This document shows, in pieces, positions 34,533 to 48,767 of a stretch of 64,000 nucleotides of DNA; the stretch's first letter is position 1, and the number at the start of each line of letters is the position of its first letter. Origin of the DNA: Astrobacterium formosum (GTDB lineage: Bacteria; Pseudomonadota; Alphaproteobacteria; Rhizobiales; Xanthobacteraceae). The translations under genes and the position numbers were made by a program. The notes beneath the pieces are model-generated. The model was not told the origin of the DNA. It worked only from the letters and a program-made list of their open reading frames with translations, and did no database searches. The stretch is taken from positions 1 through 64,000 of the forward strand of contig JAVDCA010000016.1 in NCBI GenBank assembly GCA_030848545.1. Direction: 5' to 3'.

Positions 34533-35639
34533 ATGGCTGACGAAATCCTGAAAATCCGCCCCGCCTCCGAGACCAAGTGGGACTGCGTCTCACTCGGCGA
34601 AGTGATGCTGCGCCTCGATCCCGGCTTCGGCCGCGTGCGCACCACCCGCACCTTCCAGGTGTGGGAAGGCGGCGGCGAGTACAATGTCGCCCGCGCCATG
34701 CGCAAGTGCTGGGGCAAGCGCTCCTCGGTTGTCACCGCCCTGCCGGTCAACGATGTCGGCTGGCTGGTCGAGGACCTGATCATGCAGGGTGGCGTCGACA
34801 CCTCGCACATCATCTGGCGCGAGTTCGACGGCATCGGCCGCAATACCCGCGTCGGCCTCAACTTCACCGAAAAGGGCTACGGCCCGCGTGCGGCTCTCGG
34901 CTGCAACGACCGCGGCTACTCCGCGGCGTCGCAGATCAAGCCCGGCGAAGTGAACTGGGAAAAGCTGTTCGGCGAAGAAGGCGTGCGCTGGTTCCACACC
35001 GGCGGCATCTTCGCCGCCCTCGCCCCCAACACCTCGGAAGTCGTGATCGAGGCCGTGAAGGTGGCCAAGAAGTACGGCACCATCGTGTCCTACGACCTCA
35101 ACTACCGCGGCCAGCTGTGGAAGAGCCAGGGCGGCAAGGAAGGCGCCCAGAAGGTCAACCGCGAGATCGCCAAGTATGTCGACGTCATGCTCGGCAACGA
35201 GGAAGATTTCACGGCCTGCCTGGGCTTCGAGGTCGAAGGCCTCGACGAGCACATCTCCAAGATCGATCCGGTCAACTTCAAGAAGATGATCGCCACCGCC
35301 GTGAAGCAGTATCCGAACTTCAAGGTGGCGGCGACGACGCTGCGCAACGCCAAGACCGCGTCCGTCAACGACTGGGGCGCGGTGATCTGGGCCGGCGGCA
35401 ACTTCTACGAAGCGCCGATGCGCGAGAACCTGGAGATCTACGACCGTGTCGGCGGCGGCGACGGATTCGCCTCCGGCCTCGCCTACGGCTTCATCGAAGG
35501 CAAGGGTCCGCAGGCCGCCGTCGAGTACGGCGCCGCCCACGGCGCGCTCGCCATGACGACGCCCGGCGACACCTCCATGGTCAACGTCAAGGAAGTCGAG
35601 GCGATCATGAAGGGCAAGGGCGCCCGCGTGATCCGCTGA
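34533..35639 (+). CDS. PfkB family sugar kinase (2-keto-3-deoxygluconate kinase-like)
   Basis: A 368-residue ribokinase-fold kinase. EGGGEYNVA (45-53) is the N-terminal substrate motif, YDLNYRGQLW the central one, and RVGGGDGFASGLAYG holds the catalytic aspartate and anion hole. Coupling to a KDPG aldolase suggests it phosphorylates 2-keto-3-deoxygluconate. Compared with minimal KdgK (about 310 residues) it has extra segments. A strong terminator follows at 35,657. Substrate identity is inference from context. Confidence 0.87.
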   Translation: MADEILKIRPASETKWDCVSLGEVMLRLDPGFGRVRTTRTFQVWEGGGEYNVARAMRKCWGKRSSVVTALPVNDVGWLVEDLIMQGGVDTSHIIWREFDGIGRNTRVGLNFTEKGYGPRAALGCNDRGYSAASQIKPGEVNWEKLFGEEGVRWFHTGGIFAALAPNTSEVVIEAVKVAKKYGTIVSYDLNYRGQLWKSQGGKEGAQKVNREIAKYVDVMLGNEEDFTACLGFEVEGLDEHISKIDPVNFKKMIATAVKQYPNFKVAATTLRNAKTASVNDWGAVIWAGGNFYEAPMRENLEIYDRVGGGDGFASGLAYGFIEGKGPQAAVEYGAAHGALAMTTPGDTSMVNVKEVEAIMKGKGARVIR

Positions 35640-35656
35640 TCCTGCGGTAACGACCG

Positions 35657-35697
35657 CGCCGCCGCGCGACGTCCTCGCGCGGCGGCGTGTTTGTGTC
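35657..35697 (+). terminator. Intrinsic terminator after the PfkB kinase
   Basis: Perfect 13-bp arms CGCCGCCGCGCGA and TCGCGCGGCGGCG surround a five-base loop and are followed by TGTTTGTGT. It begins 18 bases past the kinase stop, so the GH88-like gene downstream may need read-through or its own promoter. Confidence 0.7.
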
Positions 35698-35759
35698 GAC
35701 ATCCCGGCCGCGGCACAGACCCGGTCAAGAACACTCCGAACCCAGGGGGCGAAGACAAA

Positions 35760-37130
35760 ATGAAGATCGACACCACACTTGCGCCGAAGGATCTCCAGCC
35801 GGCGATCGCCGACATGTGGAAGGCCTCGGCCGCCAAGATCGACTCCATCGACCAGACCATGGACCGCACCAAGGGCGCTCCGGTCCACACCGTCGCCGGA
35901 AGATACCAGCCGCGTGGCTGGACCGACTGGACGCAAGGCTTCGAGTTCGGCAGCGCCGTCCTGCAGTTCGACGCCACCGGAGAGAAGCGCTTCCTCGATC
36001 TCGCCGTCGAGCGCATCCTGAAAGAGATGCCGGCGCACGTCACCCATTTCGGCGTCCACGACCACGGCTTCAACCAGATCTCCACCTACGGCAATCTGCG
36101 CCGCCTCGTGAACGAAGGCCGGCTGCCGCGCGACCGCTGGCAGATGGAGTATTTCGAGCTGACGCTCAAATGCTCCGGCGCCGTGCAGGCCAACCGCTGG
36201 ACCGAGCTTCCCGGCGGCTACGGCTACGTCCAGTCGTTCAACGGCCCGCATTCGCTCTTCATCGATACCATGCGGACGTTGCGGGTGATGGCGCTGTCGC
36301 ACCGGCTCGGCCATGTCATGAAGGGTGAAGGCGACGCGGTCATCTCCATGCTCGGACGCGCCATCGCCCATGCGCGCACCTCGGCCAAATACTCGATCTT
36401 CTACGGCGAAGGCCGCGACATCTATGACCTGCGCGGCCGCACCGCCCACGAGGCGATCTTCAACGTGGCGAACGGCGCCTTCCGCTGCGTCAGCACCCAG
36501 CAGGGTTATTCGGGCTATTCCACCTGGATGCGCGGCCTCGCCTGGGCGATTACGGGCTTCGCCGAACTGCTCGAATTCATGGAGAGCGTCACCGGGGAAG
36601 AGGTCGCGGCCTTCGGCGGCAAGGCCGATATCGTCGCCATGCTGGACAAGGCGGCGGCGGCGACCTGCGACTTCTATATCGAGCACTCGGCGACGGACGG
36701 CATTCCCTATTGGGACACGGGCGCGCCTCGTCTGCATGAACTCGGTGACGTCTACGCGGTCGAGTCACAGCCCGAGAACGACGTCGAGCCGGTCGACTCC
36801 TCCGCCGCCGCCATCGCAGCGCAGGGCTTCCTGCGCTACGGCGCCTGGTTGAACGCGGGCAAGCGCAGCGGCGGCGATCGCTACGTCAAGGCCGGCCTGA
36901 CCGTGCTGCGCACGCTCCTGTCGGAGCGCTACCTCAGCCGCGACCCGAACCACCAGGGCCTCGTCCTGCACAGCCAGTATCACCGGCCCAACGGCTGGGA
37001 CTACGTGCAGCCCGGCCGCAAGAACCCCAGCGGAGAGGCGACCATGTGGGGCGACTACCACATGCGCGAGCTCGCCCTCTATGTGCAGCGCCTCGCCGAG
37101 AAGGGCCCCTACCCGACCTTCTTCTCGTAA
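35760..37130 (+). CDS. GH88-like unsaturated glucuronyl hydrolase
   Basis: A 456-residue protein with (alpha/alpha)6-barrel motifs of GH88. These are HDHGFNQ around Asp101, FIDTMRTLRVM with Asp169 at the second catalytic position, WMRGLAWAITGF (256-267), PYWDTGAP (317-323), DSSAAAIAAQGFL (346-358) and WGDYHMRELAL near the end. GH88 enzymes hydrate and open unsaturated uronic acids at the non-reducing end of lyase products. No signal peptide, so it acts in the cytoplasm on imported uronides. The product would feed a 2-keto-3-deoxygluconate route, matching the kinase and aldolase just upstream. ATG 35,760 follows AGGGGG. Confidence 0.8.
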   Translation: MKIDTTLAPKDLQPAIADMWKASAAKIDSIDQTMDRTKGAPVHTVAGRYQPRGWTDWTQGFEFGSAVLQFDATGEKRFLDLAVERILKEMPAHVTHFGVHDHGFNQISTYGNLRRLVNEGRLPRDRWQMEYFELTLKCSGAVQANRWTELPGGYGYVQSFNGPHSLFIDTMRTLRVMALSHRLGHVMKGEGDAVISMLGRAIAHARTSAKYSIFYGEGRDIYDLRGRTAHEAIFNVANGAFRCVSTQQGYSGYSTWMRGLAWAITGFAELLEFMESVTGEEVAAFGGKADIVAMLDKAAAATCDFYIEHSATDGIPYWDTGAPRLHELGDVYAVESQPENDVEPVDSSAAAIAAQGFLRYGAWLNAGKRSGGDRYVKAGLTVLRTLLSERYLSRDPNHQGLVLHSQYHRPNGWDYVQPGRKNPSGEATMWGDYHMRELALYVQRLAEKGPYPTFFS

Positions 37131-37140
37131 GGCCGACTCG

Positions 37141-37214
37141 TCGTTGCGTGGAGCGAAGCGACAAAGCAATCCAGCTCTTTCTTTGCGACTCCTGGATTGC
37201 TTCGCTTGCAATGA
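37141..37214. repeat. Rhizobial-type intergenic palindromic repeat
   Basis: Core arms AAGCAATCCAG (37,164-37,174) and CTGGATTGCTT (37,192-37,202) are perfect over 11 bp. The outer parts (TCGTTGCG..GAGCGAAGCG and TTCGCTTGCAATGA) pair imperfectly. The GAGCGAAGC/AAGCAATCCAG pattern recurs between genes in many rhizobial genomes. It may act as an mRNA-stabilising or terminating hairpin between the GH88-like and SDR genes. Confidence 0.6.
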
Positions 37215-37260
37215 CTGAGGCGGCGCGGCAGTGACACCAAGACCATCAAGGGAGTTGCAC

Positions 37261-38034
37261 ATGAACAAGAACACCGGCCGGCGCGTGGCGCTGGTCACCG
37301 GCGGACGGCGTGGCATCGGGCTTTCCGTCGCCGAAGCTCTCGCTGCCGACGGCCTCGATGTCGCCATCACGGGTACCCGTGACGACGATGTCGCCCGCGC
37401 CGCGCTTGCCCGGCTCACCGCCCACGGTGTCGCCGCGACCTTCGTGGCCGGCGATGTCGGCGCGATCGAGGATCACGCCCGCGTGCTCGACGCCGTCGAA
37501 GCCGCACTCGGCCCCGTCGACGTTCTCGTCTCCAATGCCGGCATCGCCCCGCCGCAGCGTCTCGACGTCCTCGAGACGACGCCGCAGAACTTCGACACCG
37601 TTTTGGGCGTCAACCTGCGCGGCGCTTTCTTCCTCGCCCAGGCGGTCGCCAGGCGCATGATCGCGACCGGCGGCGACAAGCGGGCGCTGATCTTCATCTC
37701 GTCCTGCTCGGCCGAAATGGTGTCCATCAACCGGCTCGAATACTGCATTTCCAAGGCCGGCCTCGCCATGGCGGTGGAGGGCTTCGCGGTCCGTCTCGCG
37801 GCCGACGGCATCGCGGTCTTCGAGGTCCGGCCAGGCATCATCAAGACCGACATGACCGCCGGCGTGACGTCGAAATACGACGCCCTGATCGAGGGCGGCC
37901 TGGTGCCGGCCAAGCGGTGGGGTACGGGCGAGGATGTCGCCAACGCGGTGCGCGCGCTCGCCCGCGGCGACGTCGCCTTCGCGACCGGTTCGGTGATCAA
38001 TGTGGACGGCGGCCTGACCGTCAGCCGGCTCTAG
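37261..38034 (+). CDS. SDR family oxidoreductase (3-ketoacyl-ACP reductase-like)
   Basis: A 257-residue classical short-chain dehydrogenase. TGGRRGIGLSVAEAL binds NAD(P), NAGIAPP is the NAG motif, ISSCS holds the serine and EYCISKAG the Tyr-x3-Lys pair; VINVDGGLTVSRL is the usual end. ATG 37,261 has GGGAG eight bases upstream. Annotators often name this subgroup FabG-like. Here it is last in the uronide block, so reduction or oxidation of a keto-deoxy sugar acid (KduD-like) is a reasonable alternative, but nothing in the sequence decides. Confidence 0.85.
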   Translation: MNKNTGRRVALVTGGRRGIGLSVAEALAADGLDVAITGTRDDDVARAALARLTAHGVAATFVAGDVGAIEDHARVLDAVEAALGPVDVLVSNAGIAPPQRLDVLETTPQNFDTVLGVNLRGAFFLAQAVARRMIATGGDKRALIFISSCSAEMVSINRLEYCISKAGLAMAVEGFAVRLAADGIAVFEVRPGIIKTDMTAGVTSKYDALIEGGLVPAKRWGTGEDVANAVRALARGDVAFATGSVINVDGGLTVSRL

Positions 38035-38072
38035 GCGCCACGAACTGTCGCAACGACCGACATACCGGCGGT

Positions 38073-38095
38073 GAAGGAGCCCTCAGGGCTCCTTC
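38073..38095. terminator. Bidirectional hairpin between convergent genes
   Basis: Arms GAAGGAGCCCT and AGGGCTCCTTC are perfect over 11 bp with one central base. It begins 39 bases after the SDR stop and overlaps the last codons of the minus-strand DUF6455 gene. It probably ends both transcripts. Confidence 0.55.
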
Positions 38096-38361
38096 TTCAT
38101 CAGCGGCTCGGCGAGGAACTCGGACAAGAGTTCGCCATTGAGACAGTAATGCGGAGCCTCGGTCGGGCTCTTTGCCGAGGCCGCCGAGAGCCACTCCTTG
38201 CACTCGGTCACCGACTGGCAGCTTTTGCAGGTGTGGAAGGCCGACGCGAGCATGTGGCCGAACCGCGGCACCGGCGCTCCGGCTGGTTCCATGCCGAGGC
38301 TCTCCATCATTTCGAATAAGCTGGCGCCGGGGGCGTCCTTGTCCAGGCCTGAGATCGACAT
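38083..38361 (-). CDS. DUF6455 family protein
   Basis: A 92-residue soluble protein. Cysteines in FHTCKSCQSVTECKEWL and HYCLNGELL give the four-cysteine pattern of DUF6455, a family common in alphaproteobacteria and possibly binding a metal or cluster. ATG 38,361 is used; the frame extends only 11 codons further. It stands alone between a terminator and a 331-bp gap. Function unknown. Confidence 0.75.
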   Translation of the reverse strand: MSISGLDKDAPGASLFEMMESLGMEPAGAPVPRFGHMLASAFHTCKSCQSVTECKEWLSAASAKSPTEAPHYCLNGELLSEFLAEPLMKKEP

Positions 38362-38649
38362 GGCGAATCCGTGTTGTTGTGGTTCGCCCCGCAAAGGGGG
38401 GTTGCGATCATCATCAGATCACAACTCGGCAGCGGTGGGGTTGAACAAGATCAATCCGCGCCCCCCCGCCGCCTCCGTAACGATGCGGACTAGCGCAGTC
38501 CTGCCCTAACGGAGAACCGCGCGACGCAAAGGCGCCAGGACAGGCAGCCTTCCCAAAACCTCACCTGTCGTCCCGGGGCGGCCGAAGGCCGAACCCGGAA
38601 TCCGGCCGCGGGCACCGAGCCCGGGGCCGGATTCAGGCACGCCGCCTCA

Positions 38650-38691
38650 CAACAACGAAGGACGGCTCGGCAACAACGAAGGACGGCTCGC
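38650..38691. repeat. Short tandem duplication in a gene-free stretch
   Basis: A 21-bp unit beginning CAACAACGAAGG occurs twice head to tail just past the DUF5985 stop. The surrounding gap 38,362-38,692 holds no gene. It also contains a GC-rich segment near 38,570-38,640 with GGCCGAAGGCC and CCCGGAATCCGGCC stretches that resembles rhizobial intergenic repeats. Confidence 0.5.
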
Positions 38692-38692
38692 C

Positions 38693-38986
38693 TCATCGGC
38701 CATCCCGCGGAGCCTTGCCCGATCGCGGCGGCTTCTTGCCGACATTCTTGCCGATGATGCCGAAGATCAGGAGGGCGAATCCGGCTAGGCGCAGGATGTA
38801 GATCCAGCTCTGTTCGTCGCGGGGAATCTCGAGCAGCGCCGTCAGGGCCTGGTTCGACGCAAAGCAGATGAACGCGATCGCGAACATCACGAACAACGGA
38901 TCGCGCGTGCGCCACCAGAACCGGAAGAAGAACAGGGCCGCGATCGCGTACCCCATGGTGATCATTCCCGACAGGAAGTCGTTCAT
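38693..38986 (-). CDS. DUF5985 family small membrane protein (second of pair)
   Basis: A 97-residue protein with three hydrophobic segments: MITMGYAIAALFFFRFWW, DPLFVMFAIAFICFASNQAL and ILRLAGFALLIFGIIGKN, and a basic tail. The pattern matches DUF5985. ATG 38,986 lies 11 bases past the stop of the sister gene. The two proteins differ enough to be distinct subunits and may form a membrane pair. Function unknown. Confidence 0.75.
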   Translation of the reverse strand: MNDFLSGMITMGYAIAALFFFRFWWRTRDPLFVMFAIAFICFASNQALTALLEIPRDEQSWIYILRLAGFALLIFGIIGKNVGKKPPRSGKAPRDGR

Positions 38987-38997
38987 GGCCCTTTGTC

Positions 38998-39270
38998 TCA
39001 GTCGAGCTCCCAGATGAATCCGTACAGAAGGGTCGATACCGCCGACAGCGCCATCAAAGAGCGCACATAGGTGAAGTCGATGTCGGGAATGAGCAGCATG
39101 TCGGTGACGACGAAGAAGTTGTTGATCGCCAGGAGTACGAAGCAGGCCGCACACCACAGGAGAAGCTTGGTGCGGTTGGTGAGATAGCTGCGAACCAGGA
39201 GCCAGCCGCACACGGCGCTCGTGAGAAACGACAGGACGTACACGGCCGTGGCGAAAGCGTACATGCTCAC
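38998..39270 (-). CDS. DUF5985 family small membrane protein (first of pair)
   Basis: A 90-residue protein with three hydrophobic segments, typified by YVLSFLTSAVCGWLLVRSYL and a LLLWCAACFVLLAINNFF stretch, ending YGFIWELD. GTG 39,270 overlaps the upstream stop by four bases; ATG 39,264 is two codons later. It belongs to DUF5985 and is coupled to the winged-helix-like gene upstream and to its sister downstream. Confidence 0.78.
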   Translation of the reverse strand: MSMYAFATAVYVLSFLTSAVCGWLLVRSYLTNRTKLLLWCAACFVLLAINNFFVVTDMLLIPDIDFTYVRSLMALSAVSTLLYGFIWELD

Positions 39271-39632
39271 TCCTTGATCTTGAAAGCATCCGACAGCAGA
39301 CGCAGCTTGCGGTCCGGTGCCGTCACGATCGCCTTGATGACGGCGGCCGGCTTGACCGCATAGAGATCCTCGAGCTCCCCGACGACGGCGTCGAGTTGCG
39401 GCGTCGCCGGCTGGTATCGCCAGCGACCCGGTTCGCTCTCGCTGACCAGCCCCCGTGCGCGCAAGGCCACGAGGACGTCGTCGACCACCGTCTGGCTGCT
39501 GCGCAGCTCGCGTATGAGTTCGCCGGGCGTACGGGCCTGCCCGGCGCCTTTCTTGAGAAAGAGCAGCGTCTCAAGCGACCACAGCGAACTGATGGACGAC
39601 GCCGCGAATGTCAGAACATCGTCTTCGGTCAT
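39267..39632 (-). CDS. Winged-helix-like small protein
   Basis: A 121-residue soluble protein. Residues about 15-75 read as a winged helix: SLWSLETLLFLKKG, TPGELIRELRSSQTVVDDVLVALRARGLV (recognition helix and wing), then GRWRYQP. The C-terminal part is a short helical tail. It heads a three-gene unit with the two DUF5985 genes. Regulation of that unit or sensing in complex with the membrane proteins is possible; neither is shown. Confidence 0.7.
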   Translation of the reverse strand: MTEDDVLTFAASSISSLWSLETLLFLKKGAGQARTPGELIRELRSSQTVVDDVLVALRARGLVSESEPGRWRYQPATPQLDAVVGELEDLYAVKPAAVIKAIVTAPDRKLRLLSDAFKIKE

Positions 39633-39685
39633 CTGCCCCGTTCAAAGACTTCGAGTTCCATTGCCCCCTGGAACACGGATGCGGC

Positions 39686-41589
39686 TCAAGCCGAAGCCGC
39701 CTCGTTTCTCTCTTTCGGCGTCTCGCCGCCGGCCCGCCCGATGGTCTGCTTGACACAGGCGCGCAGAACCGGCTCCAGACCTTTTCGACTGACGGGCTTC
39801 TGCAGGATCGGCAACTGCGAGAAGCGCTCGTCAATCGCCTCGTCGTCGTAGCCGGTCACGAAAATGCAGGGGACGCCCCTGCGGGTCAGTTCGGCGGCGA
39901 GCGGATAGACGTGCTCGCCGCCAAGATTGACGTCGAGAACCGCGGCGTCGAACTGCTGTCCCTCGCTCGCAACCATCGCCTCGGAGACCGAGCAATAAGG
40001 CCCGGCGACGAAGCAACCCATTTCGGTGATCATGTCGCGCATCAACATGCCGAGCAGAACCTCGTCTTCCACCAGCATGATGCGCCCGGACAGGCCCGGC
40101 TTGAGCGGCACGAGATTGCTGCGCTGCAGGTCCGTGTCACTCGCCCCCACGTGCAAGCGCGAGAACGGAATACACAAGGTGCAGACCAGTCCCCCGGGAT
40201 GCCAGTCGAAGATCACGTCGCCGCCAACCTGCTGCTTGAGGCTGGCATTCATGATCTTCGACCCGAAGCCGAGCCGGATCGGTTGTTCCACCGCCGGCCC
40301 ACCAGCCTCCTTCCAGACGACGACGAGCCGGCCGGTCTCGGTTCTCCAGCTGATGTGGACACGGCCGGTGGCGCAGGACAACGCCCCGTATTTCGCCGCA
40401 TTCGTCGCCAGTTCGTGCAGGGCGAGCGCCACGATCTGCGCCTTCTCGGCCGGCAGAACCAGCGATGCGCCTTCGGCCGCGACCTTGGCGCCCTGTCCGA
40501 TCCGGAACGGCGCCATTTCCTCCTCGACCAGATGGGCGAGATCGGCGCCCTGCCAACGGGTCTGCGACAGCAGCGCGTGGGTCTGCGCCAGGGCGCGGAT
40601 ACGCCCCTCCACCGCATCCACATAACCCTCCATGGTGTTCGCACGGCTCAGGCGCACGATCGCATGGACGACCGCGAGGGCATTGCGGGCCCGGTGGTCG
40701 ACCTCGCGGGCGAGAAGCAGTTGGTGTTCCTCGGCCTCCTTGCGGTCGGTGATGTCGATGGTGACGCCGCTCAAGCGCGCCAGCTTCCCGTGCGGGTCGA
40801 AACTTCCGGTCGCCGTCGCGATGCACCAGCGAATCTCGCCGCTTGGCCGGACCGCACGCAGTTCGGTCTGGAAGGTGCCGCGCTCCTGCGAAGACGACGC
40901 GAAGGCGCCCACGATCCGTGCCCAGTCGTCGGGATGAACCAGGGGACGCACTGTGTCGACGCTCGGCGCGAAACTCGCCGCGTCGACCCCGAAGATGCGG
41001 CATTGCCCCTCGTCCCAGACGCACCGTTGCTCGACCAGGTCCCAGTCCCAGGACCCCATGCGTCCGGCCGCCAGGGCGAGACTGCGGCGGTGCTCGCTTT
41101 CGCGCAGGCGGGCGTTGGATTCCTCCAGCTCCCGGGTGCGTTCGGACACCCTCTGCTCCAGTTCGCGGTTGAGATCCTCGAGCTGGCGGGTCTTGCGGTA
41201 GAGATCGACGAACACCTTGACCTTGGCGCGCAACACCTCCGGAACCACCGGCACCGGGACATAGTCGACCGCGCCCATCTCGTAGCCGCGCAGATGGTCC
41301 ATCTCGCCGAGCAGGATGGCGGAAATGAAGATGATGGCGATGTGCCGGAAGCGCGGATGCTCGCGGATCATGGCGGCGAGCTGGAAGCCATCCAGTTCCG
41401 GCATGCAGACATCGACCAGGATCACCGCAATATCGTTCTTGAGAAGCTGCTCCAGGGCCTCGCGACCGGACGATGCCTTGATCAGGTTCTCGTCGATTTC
41501 GCGCAAAACCGCCTCGTAGCTCAGGAGTTTCCCCGGCTGGTCGTCGACGAGCAGAATGTTGACCTTGTCGGCGTCGCGCATGGGGCCGC

Positions 41590-41593
<4 letters not shown>
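39686..41593 (-). CDS. REC-PAS-HWE histidine kinase-REC hybrid
   Basis: A 635-residue soluble signalling protein. An N-terminal receiver has [11 protein letters not shown] and phospho-acceptor Asp at about 61 ([11 protein letters not shown]). A coiled coil (~130-170) and a PAS domain (~171-286, [11 protein letters not shown]) follow. The HWE/HisKA_2 kinase has His300 in [26 protein letters not shown] and a [14 protein letters not shown] end. The C-terminal receiver has [10 protein letters not shown] and [12 protein letters not shown] 41,593 overlaps the poly-HAMP kinase stop by four bases, so the two are made together. It may receive phosphate from that kinase through its first receiver (inference). 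Confidence 0.9.
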
Positions 41594-47892
<6,299 letters not shown>

Positions 47893-48127
47893 TGCACGCT
47901 CCTGACGGCACGGGGGTGGCGGGCAAATGGCGATGAGCGACGCCCGCCGGCATGTCCGGACGCGCGTTGATATCCTTGGTTATTGAGGAATTTGCGGCAC
48001 GGCAAACGCGGCCATTCCCCTTCAGCCTCCCGATGCTCGCATGGGAACGCAATCGAGGAGCTTCGGTTCCATCACGCTCGACGATAATTTCATGACGGAG
48101 GAGATGGAACCCGGAAGATGCGGAACT

Positions 48128-48541
48128 TCAACGATCGGCCGGCCCTTTGCCGCGCCGCCATTCGTCGGCAAGTCGACCCAGATAGTCGAGGGCACTTTCG
48201 AGATGCTCGCGCACGATCGGCTCGTCGAACCCCGGGCTCAAGGCCGCAATGAGCTCACCCGGGGGAAGGTCGATGGACGCGAGGTCGACGACGGCATAGC
48301 GCAGCCGGTCGACATTGGCGGCGAGACGGCGCGCCTGCATCTGGCGTTGATGGTAGGCGGTGTCGAGGGCGGCATGGGCCTCCGCCGGCAGTGCCTGGGC
48401 GAGAAGGGCTTCGGCGAGCAAGGCTTGCGCCCGCTGGGGCGGCATTTCGTCCGCACCAACGGCACGATCCCCCTCGCCGGTTGCGGCGGAGGTCTCGATC
48501 AATCTGAGCTTCGGCCTGCCGACGCGGGTACGCAACTTCAC
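48128..48541 (-). CDS. Small hypothetical protein
   Basis: The supported part is about 137 residues from a GTG at 48,541 with AAGGGA just ahead; the frame is open to 48,628 and an internal ATG also exists. The protein is helical, alanine- and leucine-rich ([18 protein letters not shown]), with a conserved-looking C-terminal half ([19 protein letters not shown] then [15 protein letters not shown]). No family recognised, no membrane segment. It is divergent from glcB and lies 235 bp upstream of the poly-HAMP kinase start region. Confidence 0.5.
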   Translation of the reverse strand: MKLRTRVGRPKLRLIETSAATGEGDRAVGADEMPPQRAQALLAEALLAQALPAEAHAALDTAYHQRQMQARRLAANVDRLRYAVVDLASIDLPPGELIAALSPGFDEPIVREHLESALDYLGRLADEWRRGKGPADR

Positions 48542-48767
48542 AAATCCCTTGGCCAACAGGACATTAGCCCAGATCGATAAACAATTTCTTAGCCATCCGG
48601 GCCGCCCGGGCGGCCGGTTCGGCCGCACGAAGACCCGCGTCCATGTGCTTCAAAAGTCAGGCTGTACCGAGATGACCGGAGTGGTTTACCAATGCCGGGC
48701 CAGCACCGCCCGGGCGACCGCCGTATGGGTAGAGATGGTGGCCGTGCAAAGACTTAGGGGCCGGGAA

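Noticed and set aside
34590..36737. A 715-codon minus-strand frame
   Set aside because: Antisense to the PfkB kinase and GH88-like gene, and it would run through a strong terminator.
48041..48580. A 179-codon plus-strand frame upstream of glcB
   Set aside because: Composition is irregular and glycine-rich with no pattern; the opposing minus-strand frame looks more protein-like.
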